NCBI RefSeq assembly: GCF_007923445.1
Contig: NZ_VOJI01000019.1
Span: forward strand, 1 to 52,145
Length of the DNA stretch: 52,145 nt
Source: Puniceibacterium confluentis
Lineage (GTDB): Bacteria > Pseudomonadota > Alphaproteobacteria > Rhodobacterales > Rhodobacteraceae
Direction of reading: 5' to 3'
A program made the translations under genes and the position numbers. The stretch's first letter is position 1. The number at the start of each line of letters is the position of its first letter. Shown here in pieces: positions 1 to 8,139 of the stretch. Under the pieces are notes generated by a model, which was not told the origin of the DNA, ran no database searches, and was given only the letters and a program-made list of their open reading frames with translations.

Positions 1-185
1 GCACCCCCTGGACCGGCGGGGGCGTGCCCGAGGCGGTGGCAATCCGGGGGTTCCACTCGACTGACATGGGGCTGCGGTTCGGCCTGCTTCGGCACCGGCG
101 CCTGCAGCACCAGCCACAGTTCCTGCCCCGCAAGGGCAGTGGCGGCAAGCGCGGCCAGGGCGGCGAGAACGGCAAGCAGGCGCAT
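1..185 (-). CDS. N-terminal part of an exported/membrane-anchored protein, possibly GspC-like (runs off window)
   Basis: An open frame starts with ATG at 185 and stays open to the window edge (61 codons). The first ~19 residues are a hydrophobic Leu/Ala-rich segment after MRLL, which could be a signal peptide or a signal anchor. A Gln/Pro-rich stretch follows. It points the same way as the T2SS pseudopilin genes and lies just beyond them, so a GspC/GspN-type inner-membrane component starting a further gsp group is a reasonable guess. The visible part holds no diagnostic domain. The opposite-strand frame over the same bases has no signal peptide or family resemblance and is taken as a shadow. 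Confidence 0.45.
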   Translation of the reverse strand, partial: MRLLAVLAALAALAATALAGQELWLVLQAPVPKQAEPQPHVSRVEPPDCHRLGHAPAGPGG

Positions 186-357
186 CACGGTCGGATCCTC
201 GGGTTTCAGAGTCGGCACAGCGCATGGTCGTACAGCGCCCGGTTCCTGTCCAGATACACTGTCCCGGCCGGGGCGCACGCTTTTGTAGACGCACACCCGC
301 TTCCATGGTAAAATCGCAGTTACTCGCAAAACAATAAAAACCGAGAACGAGCAGGTC

Positions 358-876
358 ATGCAGAGATGTCACACCCTCCGGGCAGGGGTTCTTGCCCTCG
401 CCGCGCTGATGCTTGTCAGTTGCGAACAGGGCGCGGGACCGGGTGATGCCGGGTTCCGGACCCAGTATTTCTCGGCCCGCGACGCGCTCGAAGAGGGCCG
501 ATATGACCGGGCCAGCCGCACCTATGCCCGCCTGCTGACCCGGGCCGGCCCGCTCGAGCCGCGGATCCGTCTCGAATACGCCCATTCCCTGCTGCGCGCC
601 GGGGACTATGCCGCGGCCGCCCGCGAGGCGCGTCAGCTTGCCGGCAGCCAGTCGGGGACCGGCCGCCGCGCCGCGCTGTCGGTACAGGCCACGGCGGACC
701 ACGAACTGGGCCTGGTGGCGATCCAGTCCGGCGACACCGGCGCCGGCAGGCGTCTGCTGAGCCAGGCCGAACTGGCGATCTCCGAAGTGCTGGAACACGA
801 GCCCGCGCTCGACCCGCTTGGCGCCCTGGCCGGGCGGCAGGCCAGCATCCGGGTCCGGCTCAGGACGCTGGGGTAG
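358..876 (+). CDS. TPR-like outer-membrane lipoprotein
   Basis: A 172-residue protein with a lipoprotein signal peptide: a hydrophobic h-region and the lipobox LVSC with Cys22. The residue after Cys is Glu, not Asp, so sorting to the outer membrane is expected. The rest is Ala/Arg-rich helical sequence with a TPR-like pattern (ALEEGRYDRASRTYARLL, then RAGDYAAAAREARQL). It sits between gspM and the partial gspC-like gene but on the opposite strand. Accessory or pilotin-like lipoproteins are common in secretion loci, so a T2SS-related role is possible but is inference. The start has only a weak purine-rich site (GAGCAGG). The upstream 60 bases are notably AT-rich, consistent with a promoter. 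Confidence 0.7.
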   Translation: MQRCHTLRAGVLALAALMLVSCEQGAGPGDAGFRTQYFSARDALEEGRYDRASRTYARLLTRAGPLEPRIRLEYAHSLLRAGDYAAAAREARQLAGSQSGTGRRAALSVQATADHELGLVAIQSGDTGAGRRLLSQAELAISEVLEHEPALDPLGALAGRQASIRVRLRTLG

Positions 877-981
877 ACCCCGCGGCGGCCTCTGCCGCAG
901 ATCGTTCACAGGGCACGGCGTCCACAGGGCACCGGAACCAGGCGCGCTGTCTGGCCGGATGTTGTCTGGCGGGGGGCCGTC

Positions 982-1473
982 TCAGTCCTGCGGCATCAGC
1001 CGCAGCTCTGCCGCCACCTCTCCGGCCGCGGTTGCGGCGCGCAGCCGGAAGGCGTCGATGTCATAGCCCCAGCCGGGGTCCTGCGCGCTCAGCCAGTGCA
1101 TCAGATCGGCAAAGGCCACCGTCTCGAAGCGCAGTTCGATGCCGCCCCCGGTGCGGTTGGACAGCTCCGAGACGGCGCCGCGCAGTTCCGCGGAAATCAG
1201 GCTCTGCTCCACCGCCGAAAGCCCCACCGGCGCGCGGGGCCCGGTGGAGTCGCCCTGGTCAAGCGCGGCCAGTTCCCCGGCCCGGGCGCTGACCCAGCCC
1301 GCCAGCGCGCGCGCCTCGCGCAGCTCCGCCTCGGCCGCGACGCGCCGTGTCGCCAGCGGCTCCAGCACGGCAAACCAGAGCGCGGCGGGCAGCACGCCCA
1401 GCACCAGCACCGCCAGCAGCACCCGCTCGCGCGGGGCCAGCCGGGCCAGCAGGTCGATCAGCCGCGCGCTCAT
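982..1473 (-). CDS. gspM: Type II secretion system protein GspM
   Basis: A 163-residue bitopic inner-membrane protein. A short cytoplasmic stretch (LARLAPRERVLL) precedes one membrane segment (about residues 17-38), then a helical and small ferredoxin-like periplasmic part. In known T2SS the GspM-GspL pair forms the inner-membrane assembly platform linking the GspE ATPase to the pseudopilus. The ATG overlaps the gspL stop by four bases (ATGA). It is the last gene of the minus-strand run. Identification rests on topology, size and position after gspL; the family is weakly conserved in sequence. Confidence 0.85.
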   Translation of the reverse strand: MSARLIDLLARLAPRERVLLAVLVLGVLPAALWFAVLEPLATRRVAAEAELREARALAGWVSARAGELAALDQGDSTGPRAPVGLSAVEQSLISAELRGAVSELSNRTGGGIELRFETVAFADLMHWLSAQDPGWGYDIDAFRLRAATAAGEVAAELRLMPQD

Positions 1474-2621
1474 GGGTCCGCCCTCAGCCGCAGTTCGGCC
1501 CGCACGCCCGTGGCGCTGTCGCTGACCCGCAGATCGACAACCTCGACCCCCAGCCCGGCATCGCGCAGGGCGGTGACCAGCGCCTCGGCGGCGGCAAAAT
1601 CCTCCAGCCGCAACACCGCCGTCAGGCTGTCGCGCTCATAGGTATATTCACCGGACACCGCGCCCGCCCCGCTCACCACCCGCGCCACCTGTCCGAACAG
1701 CGTCAGCGGCGACACCCGCCCCTGCCAGTCGCGCGCTGCATCCTGGCGTTCGGCCAGCGCGCGCGCGACCTGGGTGCGCACGTCCAGCACCGGCCCCGTT
1801 GGCACGAAATGACGGCGCACCAGTGCCAGGGTGGCGTCGCGCTCTGCCCGGGTCTCGGCCTCGAGGGCCTGCGTCGCCACAACCTGCGCCGCCGCCCACA
1901 GCCCGGAGGCCAGCAGCCCGATCAGCAGCGGCCAGCGCCAGGGCAGCACCCGGCGGCGCAGCGTCTCGCGGGCGGCGCGCGGATCGGCGCGCAGATCAAA
2001 CGCCAGCTCGCCATGCGCCAGCGCTTCGGGGCGCGCCAGACCCAATGGGCTCAGTGCGGCGGCGTCCCGCACGACGGGAATGTCACGCGCCGCCATCAGC
2101 GCCGTGATCTCCGCGTCCTCGCCCTGCAGCAGCACGGCCCTGGGCGGGGCAATGTCACCGTCCTCAAGCGCTCTCGCCAGCATCAGCCGGGCCAGATCGG
2201 GATCGGCTGAAAACCCGTCCTCCAGCCCCAGCCGCGCCTGCACCGAGCCATTTTCGATCTGCACGGACCACAGGCCCGCTGCCACCGGCAGGGCAAGGTA
2301 GTCGGGCAGCACCGCCCGGCAGCCCGGGCCCGCCCCGGCGCGCCAGGCCGCCAGCCGTGCGCCGTCCGCCACCAGGGCGCGGTGCCAGTGCTCGCCGCGG
2401 CCGGGGGCAAAGAAGGGCCGCATCTCGACATGTTCGCCGGCCACGCCGATCCGGTCGCGCAGCTGGCGGCGGGCCACATCCTCGCGCGCCGGGCCGCGCA
2501 GCCGGGCCGGCAGGTCCAGCGCCAGCAGCGGCACCTCGGCGCCGGGCACCAGCGCCACATGCTGCCCCGTGCCCGGGGCCGCTCCCAGCGGGTGCATGGC
2601 GATCTGCTTTCTGCTGCTCAC
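1470..2621 (-). CDS. gspL: Type II secretion system protein GspL
   Basis: About 383 residues. The N-terminal ~220 residues form the cytoplasmic actin-like domain that in known systems binds GspE. A single membrane segment follows (around WPLLIGLLASGLWAAA, roughly residues 229-250), then a periplasmic ferredoxin-like domain of ~130 residues. The frame has no ATG near its beginning. I chose GTG at 2621 because GAGG lies six bases upstream. GTG at 2648 would add nine residues and start seven bases after the gspK stop. The end overlaps gspM. Order K-L-M matches canonical gsp operons. Confidence 0.85.
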   Translation of the reverse strand: MSSRKQIAMHPLGAAPGTGQHVALVPGAEVPLLALDLPARLRGPAREDVARRQLRDRIGVAGEHVEMRPFFAPGRGEHWHRALVADGARLAAWRAGAGPGCRAVLPDYLALPVAAGLWSVQIENGSVQARLGLEDGFSADPDLARLMLARALEDGDIAPPRAVLLQGEDAEITALMAARDIPVVRDAAALSPLGLARPEALAHGELAFDLRADPRAARETLRRRVLPWRWPLLIGLLASGLWAAAQVVATQALEAETRAERDATLALVRRHFVPTGPVLDVRTQVARALAERQDAARDWQGRVSPLTLFGQVARVVSGAGAVSGEYTYERDSLTAVLRLEDFAAAEALVTALRDAGLGVEVVDLRVSDSATGVRAELRLRADP

Positions 2622-2654
2622 GGGGACCTCGTTCCTGTTGCCGCGCACCCGGGG

Positions 2655-3572
2655 TCAGGGCACCTGATCCAGACGATAGGCCACCCGGACGCCGCCGGGA
2701 AGCGGCAGCCGTTCGAAGACGGTCGTCCTGTGGCGCTCGCGGCCCTCCAGCGTCGCTGCGATCTCGGCGCCAAACCAGCGGCTGCCCACCCCGAAGCGCG
2801 GCAGATCCTCCTCGCTCAGACCGCTGGTGGCGCCGAACCCGACCATGCGGTCGACAAAATCCTCCATCGACACAAACGGCGCCAGGGTCCGGCTCTGCAC
2901 CAGCCGGTCGGTCACCGCCGTCGCCAGCCCCGGGATCATCACCTGCAGCACCTCGGCCGGGGCGGTGTTGACGTTCAGCGTCGACTCCCCCGGCAGTGCC
3001 GCCAGAAAGGGCTGCAGGCGGTCGAAATCGCGCGGCTGCAGCGCCGGGATCCCGCGCAGCTGGTCAAGCAGCAGCACCGGTCCGCCCACCGGCCTGATTG
3101 CCGGGTTCTGGCGTGCATAGGGCGCCGTGTTCACCGGCCCGTCCGGGCTCAGGAAACCGGCGATCTCGTCCCCCAGGCTCGAGGGCAGCGCCAGCCGCTG
3201 CAGCAGCAGATGGAAGCTCTCCCAGGTGCGGGGGCTGTTCACATTGGCCAGCCAGTTGATGTTGAAGCGGCCCTGCAGGTCACGGATGCTGCCCGCGACC
3301 CGGCCCCGGTCCAGCGGCACGTCATATTCTGCCCGCGCCCAGGGTTCGCGCAGGTGATCCGCCGCCCCCCCGGCCCGGTCCGCGGCCAGCAGCGTCACCG
3401 CCAGCGCCTCGAAGGCATCGAGGTACAGCCCGATCTGCGCCGCGCCCTGGGTTTCGGCCAGCCGTGCGCGCGCGCCTTCGGCCCGGCCCAGCAGGAGCAC
3501 CGCGATGCCCGCCAGCGCCGCCACCAGCACCAGCGCGTTGACCAGCACAAAGCCGCGGTTGCGGGGGCTCAT
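2655..3572 (-). CDS. gspK: Type II secretion system minor pseudopilin GspK
   Basis: A 305-residue protein, the usual large size for GspK. A short basic leader (MSPRNRG) precedes a hydrophobic helix FVLVNALVLVAALAGIAVLL. After cleavage at Gly7-Phe8 the fifth mature residue is Asn instead of Glu, and lack of Glu5 is characteristic of GspK, the pseudopilus tip subunit. The long C-terminal part contains the alpha domain with LNVNTAPAEVL and SGLSEEDLPRFG, typical of the family. It overlaps gspJ by four bases and would be processed by the GspO encoded nearby. Confidence 0.92.
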   Translation of the reverse strand: MSPRNRGFVLVNALVLVAALAGIAVLLLGRAEGARARLAETQGAAQIGLYLDAFEALAVTLLAADRAGGAADHLREPWARAEYDVPLDRGRVAGSIRDLQGRFNINWLANVNSPRTWESFHLLLQRLALPSSLGDEIAGFLSPDGPVNTAPYARQNPAIRPVGGPVLLLDQLRGIPALQPRDFDRLQPFLAALPGESTLNVNTAPAEVLQVMIPGLATAVTDRLVQSRTLAPFVSMEDFVDRMVGFGATSGLSEEDLPRFGVGSRWFGAEIAATLEGRERHRTTVFERLPLPGGVRVAYRLDQVP

Positions 3573-4255
3573 TTCAGGCTCTCCAGCAGCACGATGCGGC
3601 CGAACCGTTCGGTGTCCAGCGTCAGCTCGACCGCTTCGGGCAGAACGCTGGAATAGCTCTCGGGCACGCTCGCGAGGCCCGCATCGCTGTCGCCGCCCGA
3701 CGGCTCCGGCGCGCTGTCGAGCTCACCGCTGGCGACGCCGCCGACCCAGCCGATCTTGGCCCAGTGGCTGCGCAGACCCCAGCCGCGCACCCCCCGCAGC
3801 ATCACCACGCCGGGCGCCACATCCCCCGCCGCCGCCGGATAGAGCGCGGGCCAGACCCGGCGGCTGAGCTGCCCCGCCTCGAGCCGCCATTCGGCGCGCT
3901 GCAACCCGGGTCCGGGCACCGGCGGCAGCGCCGGCTGCCCCGCCAGCGACAGGCCCAGCACCCGGCCTGTGGCGTCCAGGTCCAGCGCCGAGCGCGGCGG
4001 CGCGCCGGGGGCATGGAACAGCAGCGGCACCACAGCCCCCAGATCGGCGCGCAGCAGGCTGAGGGCAAGGCCGAGTTCCGCCGTGTCGGTGTCGATCTGT
4101 ATCAGCCGGTCCCGCATCCGCATCGCCCCGGTCAGCGCCTGCAGGCCCATCACCGCCACCAGTGCAAAGATTGCCATCGCCACCACCAGCTCGATCAGGG
4201 TGAGGCCGCCGTCCCGGTCACCGTCCCGTCTCTCGTGCCGGCGGGCACCGCGCAT
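3569..4255 (-). CDS. gspJ: Type II secretion system minor pseudopilin GspJ
   Basis: A 228-residue pseudopilin. A long charged leader rich in Arg and Asp ends in GG. The prepilin cleavage motif is G|LTLIELVVAMAIFALVAV, with Glu at +5 of the mature protein. Size and the position between gspI and gspK match GspJ. I use the ATG at 4255, which forms a TGATG junction with the gspI stop. A GTG one codon upstream (4258) is an equally possible start. The 3' end overlaps gspK by four bases (ATGA), so translational coupling is likely. Confidence 0.9.
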   Translation of the reverse strand: MRGARRHERRDGDRDGGLTLIELVVAMAIFALVAVMGLQALTGAMRMRDRLIQIDTDTAELGLALSLLRADLGAVVPLLFHAPGAPPRSALDLDATGRVLGLSLAGQPALPPVPGPGLQRAEWRLEAGQLSRRVWPALYPAAAGDVAPGVVMLRGVRGWGLRSHWAKIGWVGGVASGELDSAPEPSGGDSDAGLASVPESYSSVLPEAVELTLDTERFGRIVLLESLK

Positions 4256-4626
4256 CACTCTGCCCCCGGGCCGGGCAGCACCGCGACCAGCAGGGCGCCT
4301 TCGCCGCTCTGGGCGCGGGCGGTGATCCTGGCCTCGCTGAGGCCGGCGGCGGTGGGCGCAAGACGCACCTCCACCGCAAAGACCTGCCCGCCCAGGGTGA
4401 CGCTGGCGGGCAGCCCGCCCGCGGCCACCGTGCCGTAAAGCCGCAGCTCTTCGGCGCGGTTCTCGGCGGCGACCTGCGCCAGCAGCCGCAGCGGCGCCCC
4501 GGCCAGCGCGCGGCGCGACTGGTCGGTGGCGCGCAGCGCCGCCAGGGTGCCGATCGCCAGCACCGCCACCGCGATCACCAGTTCCAGCAGCGTCAGGCCG
4601 CGCTCGCCGGTCAGCCTGCGTCGCAT
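4255..4626 (-). CDS. gspI: Type II secretion system minor pseudopilin GspI
   Basis: 123 residues from the ATG at 4626. This start gives a compact basic leader (MRRRLTGERG) followed by LTLLELVIAVAVLAIG with Glu at +5, the classic prepilin N-terminus. It lies inside the end of gspH with a 16-base overlap. An upstream in-frame start at 4656 would give an overlap of 46 bases and a longer leader and seems less likely. GspI is a pseudopilus-tip subunit that nucleates assembly with J and K in characterised systems. Confidence 0.88.
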   Translation of the reverse strand: MRRRLTGERGLTLLELVIAVAVLAIGTLAALRATDQSRRALAGAPLRLLAQVAAENRAEELRLYGTVAAGGLPASVTLGGQVFAVEVRLAPTAAGLSEARITARAQSGEGALLVAVLPGPGAE

Positions 4627-5057
4627 GTCAGACCTGTCCAGCCGTCGCTGCGGCACTGCACTGTCCCGGGGTCGCCGAAGCGGATGGAAAAGGCGGTGGT
4701 GCGGCCGTTGGGCAGGAACACGATCCCGGGGTCCTGCGTCTGCGGGCCGGTGACGGCAAAGGTCACCCGTCCGCGCCAGCGGTGCTCGCGTCCGGTCTGC
4801 TGCCAGCGCCCGTCTCTCCAGCGCGCGCCCTGATTGCCGCGCGGGGTGATCACGAGCCCCCGCCGCTCCTGGCCCTGCACCGCCAGTGCGCGCGCCATGG
4901 CATAGCTCCGCTCAAAGCGCTGCGCATCACTGTCCGCGCTGCTGCCCCGGGTTGCGGCAAGGCTGGCGCCGATGGCCAGGATGGCCAGCACGGCCACCAC
5001 CACCAGCAGCTCGATCAGGGAGAATCCCGCCGTGTCCGAGACTATTCTGTCATCCAT
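4611..5057 (-). CDS. gspH: Type II secretion system minor pseudopilin GspH
   Basis: 148 residues from ATG at 5057. A leader of eleven residues (MDDRIVSDTAG) precedes FSLIELLVVVAVLAILA, with Glu at +5. The C-terminal globular part ends with a Cys pair in the last 18 residues (TVQCRSDGWTGLTC), which could form a disulfide in the periplasm. It overlaps gspG by 16 bases at its start and gspI by 16 bases at its end, an unusually tight arrangement suggesting coupled translation. The frame extends far upstream, but only this start leaves a sensible prepilin leader. Confidence 0.88.
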   Translation of the reverse strand: MDDRIVSDTAGFSLIELLVVVAVLAILAIGASLAATRGSSADSDAQRFERSYAMARALAVQGQERRGLVITPRGNQGARWRDGRWQQTGREHRWRGRVTFAVTGPQTQDPGIVFLPNGRTTAFSIRFGDPGTVQCRSDGWTGLTCDAG

Positions 5058-5494
5058 GACCCGATATCCGCATCCGGCCCCGCGCCGCCGGGCGTGGCGT
5101 CGGCGCCATAGGTGAAGATGTCGAAGTCCCCGTGCACGCCGGGGGCGAGATACTGGTAGGGCTGCCCCCAGGGATCCTGCGGCAGCCGGTCCATGTAGCC
5201 CGACCAGTTCGCGGCCTCGGGCGGAGAGGCGGGCGCGCTCACCAGCGCCGCCAGCCCCTGCTCGGTGGTCGGATAGCGGAAATTGTCCAGCCGGTAGAGG
5301 TTCACCGCCGACGAGATCGCCGCGATGTCGGACTGCGCCCGCGCCGCGCGGGCCTGATCGGGGCGGTCGATGACCCGGGGCACGATCACCAGCGCCAGGA
5401 TCGACAGGATCACCACCACAACCATCAGTTCCAGCAGCGAGAACCCGGCGTCGCGGGGGTCTGTCGTCTTCCGGGAGGAGTGGCTGTCGTGCAT
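5042..5494 (-). CDS. gspG: Type II secretion system major pseudopilin GspG
   Basis: 150 residues from ATG at 5494. The leader ends in DAG and is followed by FSLLELMVVVVILSILALVI, with Glu at +5. The C-terminal half has the GspG signatures LPQDPWGQPYQY and the calcium-loop-like FTYGADATPGGAGPDADIGS. GspG is the main subunit of the pseudopilus that pushes exoproteins through the outer-membrane secretin. It is the first gene of the minus-strand run G-H-I-J-K-L-M. Its promoter should lie in the ~110-base gap shared with the divergent gspO. Confidence 0.95.
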   Translation of the reverse strand: MHDSHSSRKTTDPRDAGFSLLELMVVVVILSILALVIVPRVIDRPDQARAARAQSDIAAISSAVNLYRLDNFRYPTTEQGLAALVSAPASPPEAANWSGYMDRLPQDPWGQPYQYLAPGVHGDFDIFTYGADATPGGAGPDADIGSWMTE

Positions 5495-5604
5495 CGTGCT
5501 GAAATCCTGATCGTTGCCCGCCGCATGATAGGCAGCCGACCGCGCCGGGGCAATCGCCAACCGGCAATGGACAGCACCGGCGCCGGCCCCTACAGCTTGC
5601 CGCC

Positions 5605-6360
5605 ATGGCGGACGTTTTCCTTCCCGATGCGCGGACCCTTTCGATTCTGCTGGTGCTGGTGGCACCGGTGGTGGGTTCGTTCCTGGGGGTGGTGATCGAC
5701 CGGCTGCCGCGGGGGCAAAGCGTGGTCTGGCCCGGCTCGGCCTGCCGCGCCTGTGGCACCCGGCTGCGTCCGTGCGATCTGGTGCCGGTGCTGTCCTTTG
5801 TGCGGACTCGCGGGCGCTGCCGCCACTGTGGGGCGGCGGTCCCGCCCTGGCTGCTGTATACCGAACTGGCCGCCACCGGCGCGGCGCTGCTTGCGGTGGC
5901 CCTGGCGGCGACACCGCTGGCGGCGGGGCTGATCGCGCTGGGGCTCTGGCTGCTCTGGACGCTGGCGCTGTGTGACCTGCTTCATTTCCGCCTGCCCGAC
6001 CCGCTGACCCTTGCGCTGGCGCTGCTGGCGCTGGTCTGGGCGGTGCTGTTCGGCGATGTCGGATCGGCCCTCACCGGCGGGCTGATCGGGGCGGGCAGCT
6101 TTCTGGCGCTGCGGATCGGCTACCGCGCGCTGCGGGGCCGCGAAGGGCTGGGGCTCGGCGATGTAAAGCTGATGTTTGGCCTCGGCGCGCTCAGCGGGCC
6201 GCTGGACCTGCCGCTGCTGGTGCTGGTTTCGGCCCTGCTGGCGCTGGCGGTGGCGGCGGTGTCGCAGGGCGGTTGGCGGGCCGGCAGGGCGCTGCCGTTC
6301 GGGGCGGCGCTGGCGGCGGGCGGCGCGGCGGTCTGGCTGGTCCCGATGCTGGCGAATTGA
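5605..6360 (+). CDS. gspO: Type IV prepilin peptidase / N-methyltransferase
   Basis: 251 residues, a full-length bifunctional enzyme. The N-terminal part has the two zinc-ligand CxxC pairs (CRAC and CRHC) in the cytoplasmic loop linked to the methylase activity. Several membrane helices follow. The aspartyl protease residues are visible in LCDLLHFRLPD and in the GxGD-type motif GLGLGDVKLM. It removes prepilin leaders and N-methylates the new N-terminus, so it should process the pseudopilins encoded divergently next to it. pulO and pilD are names for the same family. Confidence 0.93.
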   Translation: MADVFLPDARTLSILLVLVAPVVGSFLGVVIDRLPRGQSVVWPGSACRACGTRLRPCDLVPVLSFVRTRGRCRHCGAAVPPWLLYTELAATGAALLAVALAATPLAAGLIALGLWLLWTLALCDLLHFRLPDPLTLALALLALVWAVLFGDVGSALTGGLIGAGSFLALRIGYRALRGREGLGLGDVKLMFGLGALSGPLDLPLLVLVSALLALAVAAVSQGGWRAGRALPFGAALAAGGAAVWLVPMLAN

Positions 6361-6468
6361 GGCTCGCACGCCGCATGGATCCGCGTTACCCTTGGCCTGT
6401 TTTCCCGGGCCGCCGCGCGCCGGGGCGCATTTGAACCCACTCGATTTCGCCTGCAGAAAAGGTCCCGA

Positions 6469-8139
6469 ATGCCCCGATTTCCCAAGCCGATTGCCGCCCT
6501 GCTGATCCTCGCCGCCTCTGCCCTGCCGGTCCTCGCCCAGGAGGCAACGGTGCAGGCCGGGCAGACCCCCGAAGCCCCGGGTTCACAAACCCAGGGCTCC
6601 GAAATCCAGGGCTCGGAAACCGAGACGGTCGAAACCCAGGACAAGGACCTGACGTCGATGGCGGTCATCGAACAGGCCTGGCAGCGCGGTGACTATGTGC
6701 TTGTGCGCGAAGGTCTCAGGCAACTGGCCGAAGAGACCGGCGCGCCGCTGGCGCAGTACCGCTATGGCCGGGTGCTGGCCGAGGGCCGCGGCGGGCCGCG
6801 TGATCTGCCGGGCGCCATGACCTGGCTGGAGCGCGCGGTGGCGCAGAGCCATGCCGAGGCCGCGACCCTGCTGGCCGAGATCCTGCTGGCCGCCGATCTG
6901 CCGGATGTGACCCGGGACGCGCCGCGCGCCGTGTCCCTTCTGACCGGGGCGGCGGCGCGCGGCCATGCCGCCGCCCAGTATGCGCTGGCGCGGCTGGCGC
7001 TGGCCGGGGATGGCATGGAACGCGATCCCGGGGCTGCCTTCACCTGGTTCCTGGCGGCGGCCGAGCAGGGCCACGCCGCGGCGCAGTTCGACCTGGCCCG
7101 CGCCTATATCGACGGCACCGGCACGGACAGGAATCCGCCCGAAGCGCTGCGCTGGCTCGAAGAGGCCGCCACGGTCGGCCACACCGAGGCGCAGGTGTTT
7201 CTGGCGCTGAGCTATGACGAGGGCCGCCTGCGCCCGGCCGATCCGGCACAGGCGCTGCGCTGGTACCGCCGCGCCGCCGAGGCCGGGCTGCCGCTGGCGC
7301 AGCGTCTCCTTGGCACCCATTACCTGAATGGCACCGGGGTGCCCGCCGATGCCACCGAAGCGCTGCGCTGGCTGGAAGAGGCCGCCGAGGCGGGCGATCC
7401 CGGCGCGATGAACAACCTCGGGCAGGCCTATGCCATGGGCGGGTTGCTGACGCAGGACGATGCCCGCGCCTATCACTGGTACGAGCGCGCCGCCAGGGTC
7501 GGGCTGCCCCAGTCGGTGACCGCGCTCGCCGCCCTGACCGAGGCCGGGCGCGGCACCGCCGCTGATCCCGACCGGGCCATCGCGCTCTATCGTCAGGCGG
7601 CGGAGGCCGGCCACAGGCCGGCGATGCAGCGGCTGGGCCGGATGGCCGGGGCCGGGGCGCTGGACGGCAGGCTTGCACCGCAGCGCGCCGTGCCCTGGGC
7701 GGCGGTGGCGGCGCTGGAGGGGGATGCGGCGGCGCTGGACTGGCTGACCGCCCGCGCCGGAGAGGACATGCCGGATGCGCAGGCCATGCTGGGGCGGGTT
7801 CTGCTGCAGGACAGCGCCGGGCAGCCCTCCCGGCAGGCAGAGGCGACCGGCTGGCTGATCCGCGCCGCCGGTGCCGGGGATGTGCCGGCGCAGGCGCTGC
7901 TCGGGCAGGCCTATGCCGGCGGCGACCACGGGCTTGCGCAGGATTACGTCGCCGCGCACAGCTGGCTCAACCTGGCTGCCGGGGCGGGGGACGAGCCCTC
8001 TGCCGAGACCCGCGAAGTGATCGCCGCGCTGATGACCCCGGAGCAGATTGCCGAGGCGCAGACCCGTGCCCGCAAGCTGCATGCGGATATCGCGGCCCGG
8101 GTGCCCGCGACCGTGCAGACCGTGACGGGGTCGCCATGA
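6469..8139 (+). CDS. Exported Sel1-repeat protein
   Basis: 556 residues with a clear signal peptide ending near VLAQ. A short acidic, low-complexity linker with repeated GSETQ/GSEIQ-like words follows. About residues 90-540 are Sel1-like repeats (SLR; alpha/alpha TPR relatives), recognisable by recurring words such as AAAEQGHAAAQFDLARAY and AAEAGLPLAQRLLGTHY. SLR proteins usually act as protein-protein interaction scaffolds. The upstream site AAAAGG is close to the ATG. It overlaps the next Sel1 gene by four bases, so the two form an operon. Substrate or partner is unknown; the neighbouring T2SS suggests a link but does not prove one. Confidence 0.85.
   Translation: MPRFPKPIAALLILAASALPVLAQEATVQAGQTPEAPGSQTQGSEIQGSETETVETQDKDLTSMAVIEQAWQRGDYVLVREGLRQLAEETGAPLAQYRYGRVLAEGRGGPRDLPGAMTWLERAVAQSHAEAATLLAEILLAADLPDVTRDAPRAVSLLTGAAARGHAAAQYALARLALAGDGMERDPGAAFTWFLAAAEQGHAAAQFDLARAYIDGTGTDRNPPEALRWLEEAATVGHTEAQVFLALSYDEGRLRPADPAQALRWYRRAAEAGLPLAQRLLGTHYLNGTGVPADATEALRWLEEAAEAGDPGAMNNLGQAYAMGGLLTQDDARAYHWYERAARVGLPQSVTALAALTEAGRGTAADPDRAIALYRQAAEAGHRPAMQRLGRMAGAGALDGRLAPQRAVPWAAVAALEGDAAALDWLTARAGEDMPDAQAMLGRVLLQDSAGQPSRQAEATGWLIRAAGAGDVPAQALLGQAYAGGDHGLAQDYVAAHSWLNLAAGAGDEPSAETREVIAALMTPEQIAEAQTRARKLHADIAARVPATVQTVTGSP

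Noticed and set aside
24-311. Plus-strand frame of 95 codons at the left edge
   Set aside because: No signal peptide, family motif or ribosome site. The minus strand encodes a convincing exported N-terminus over part of it.
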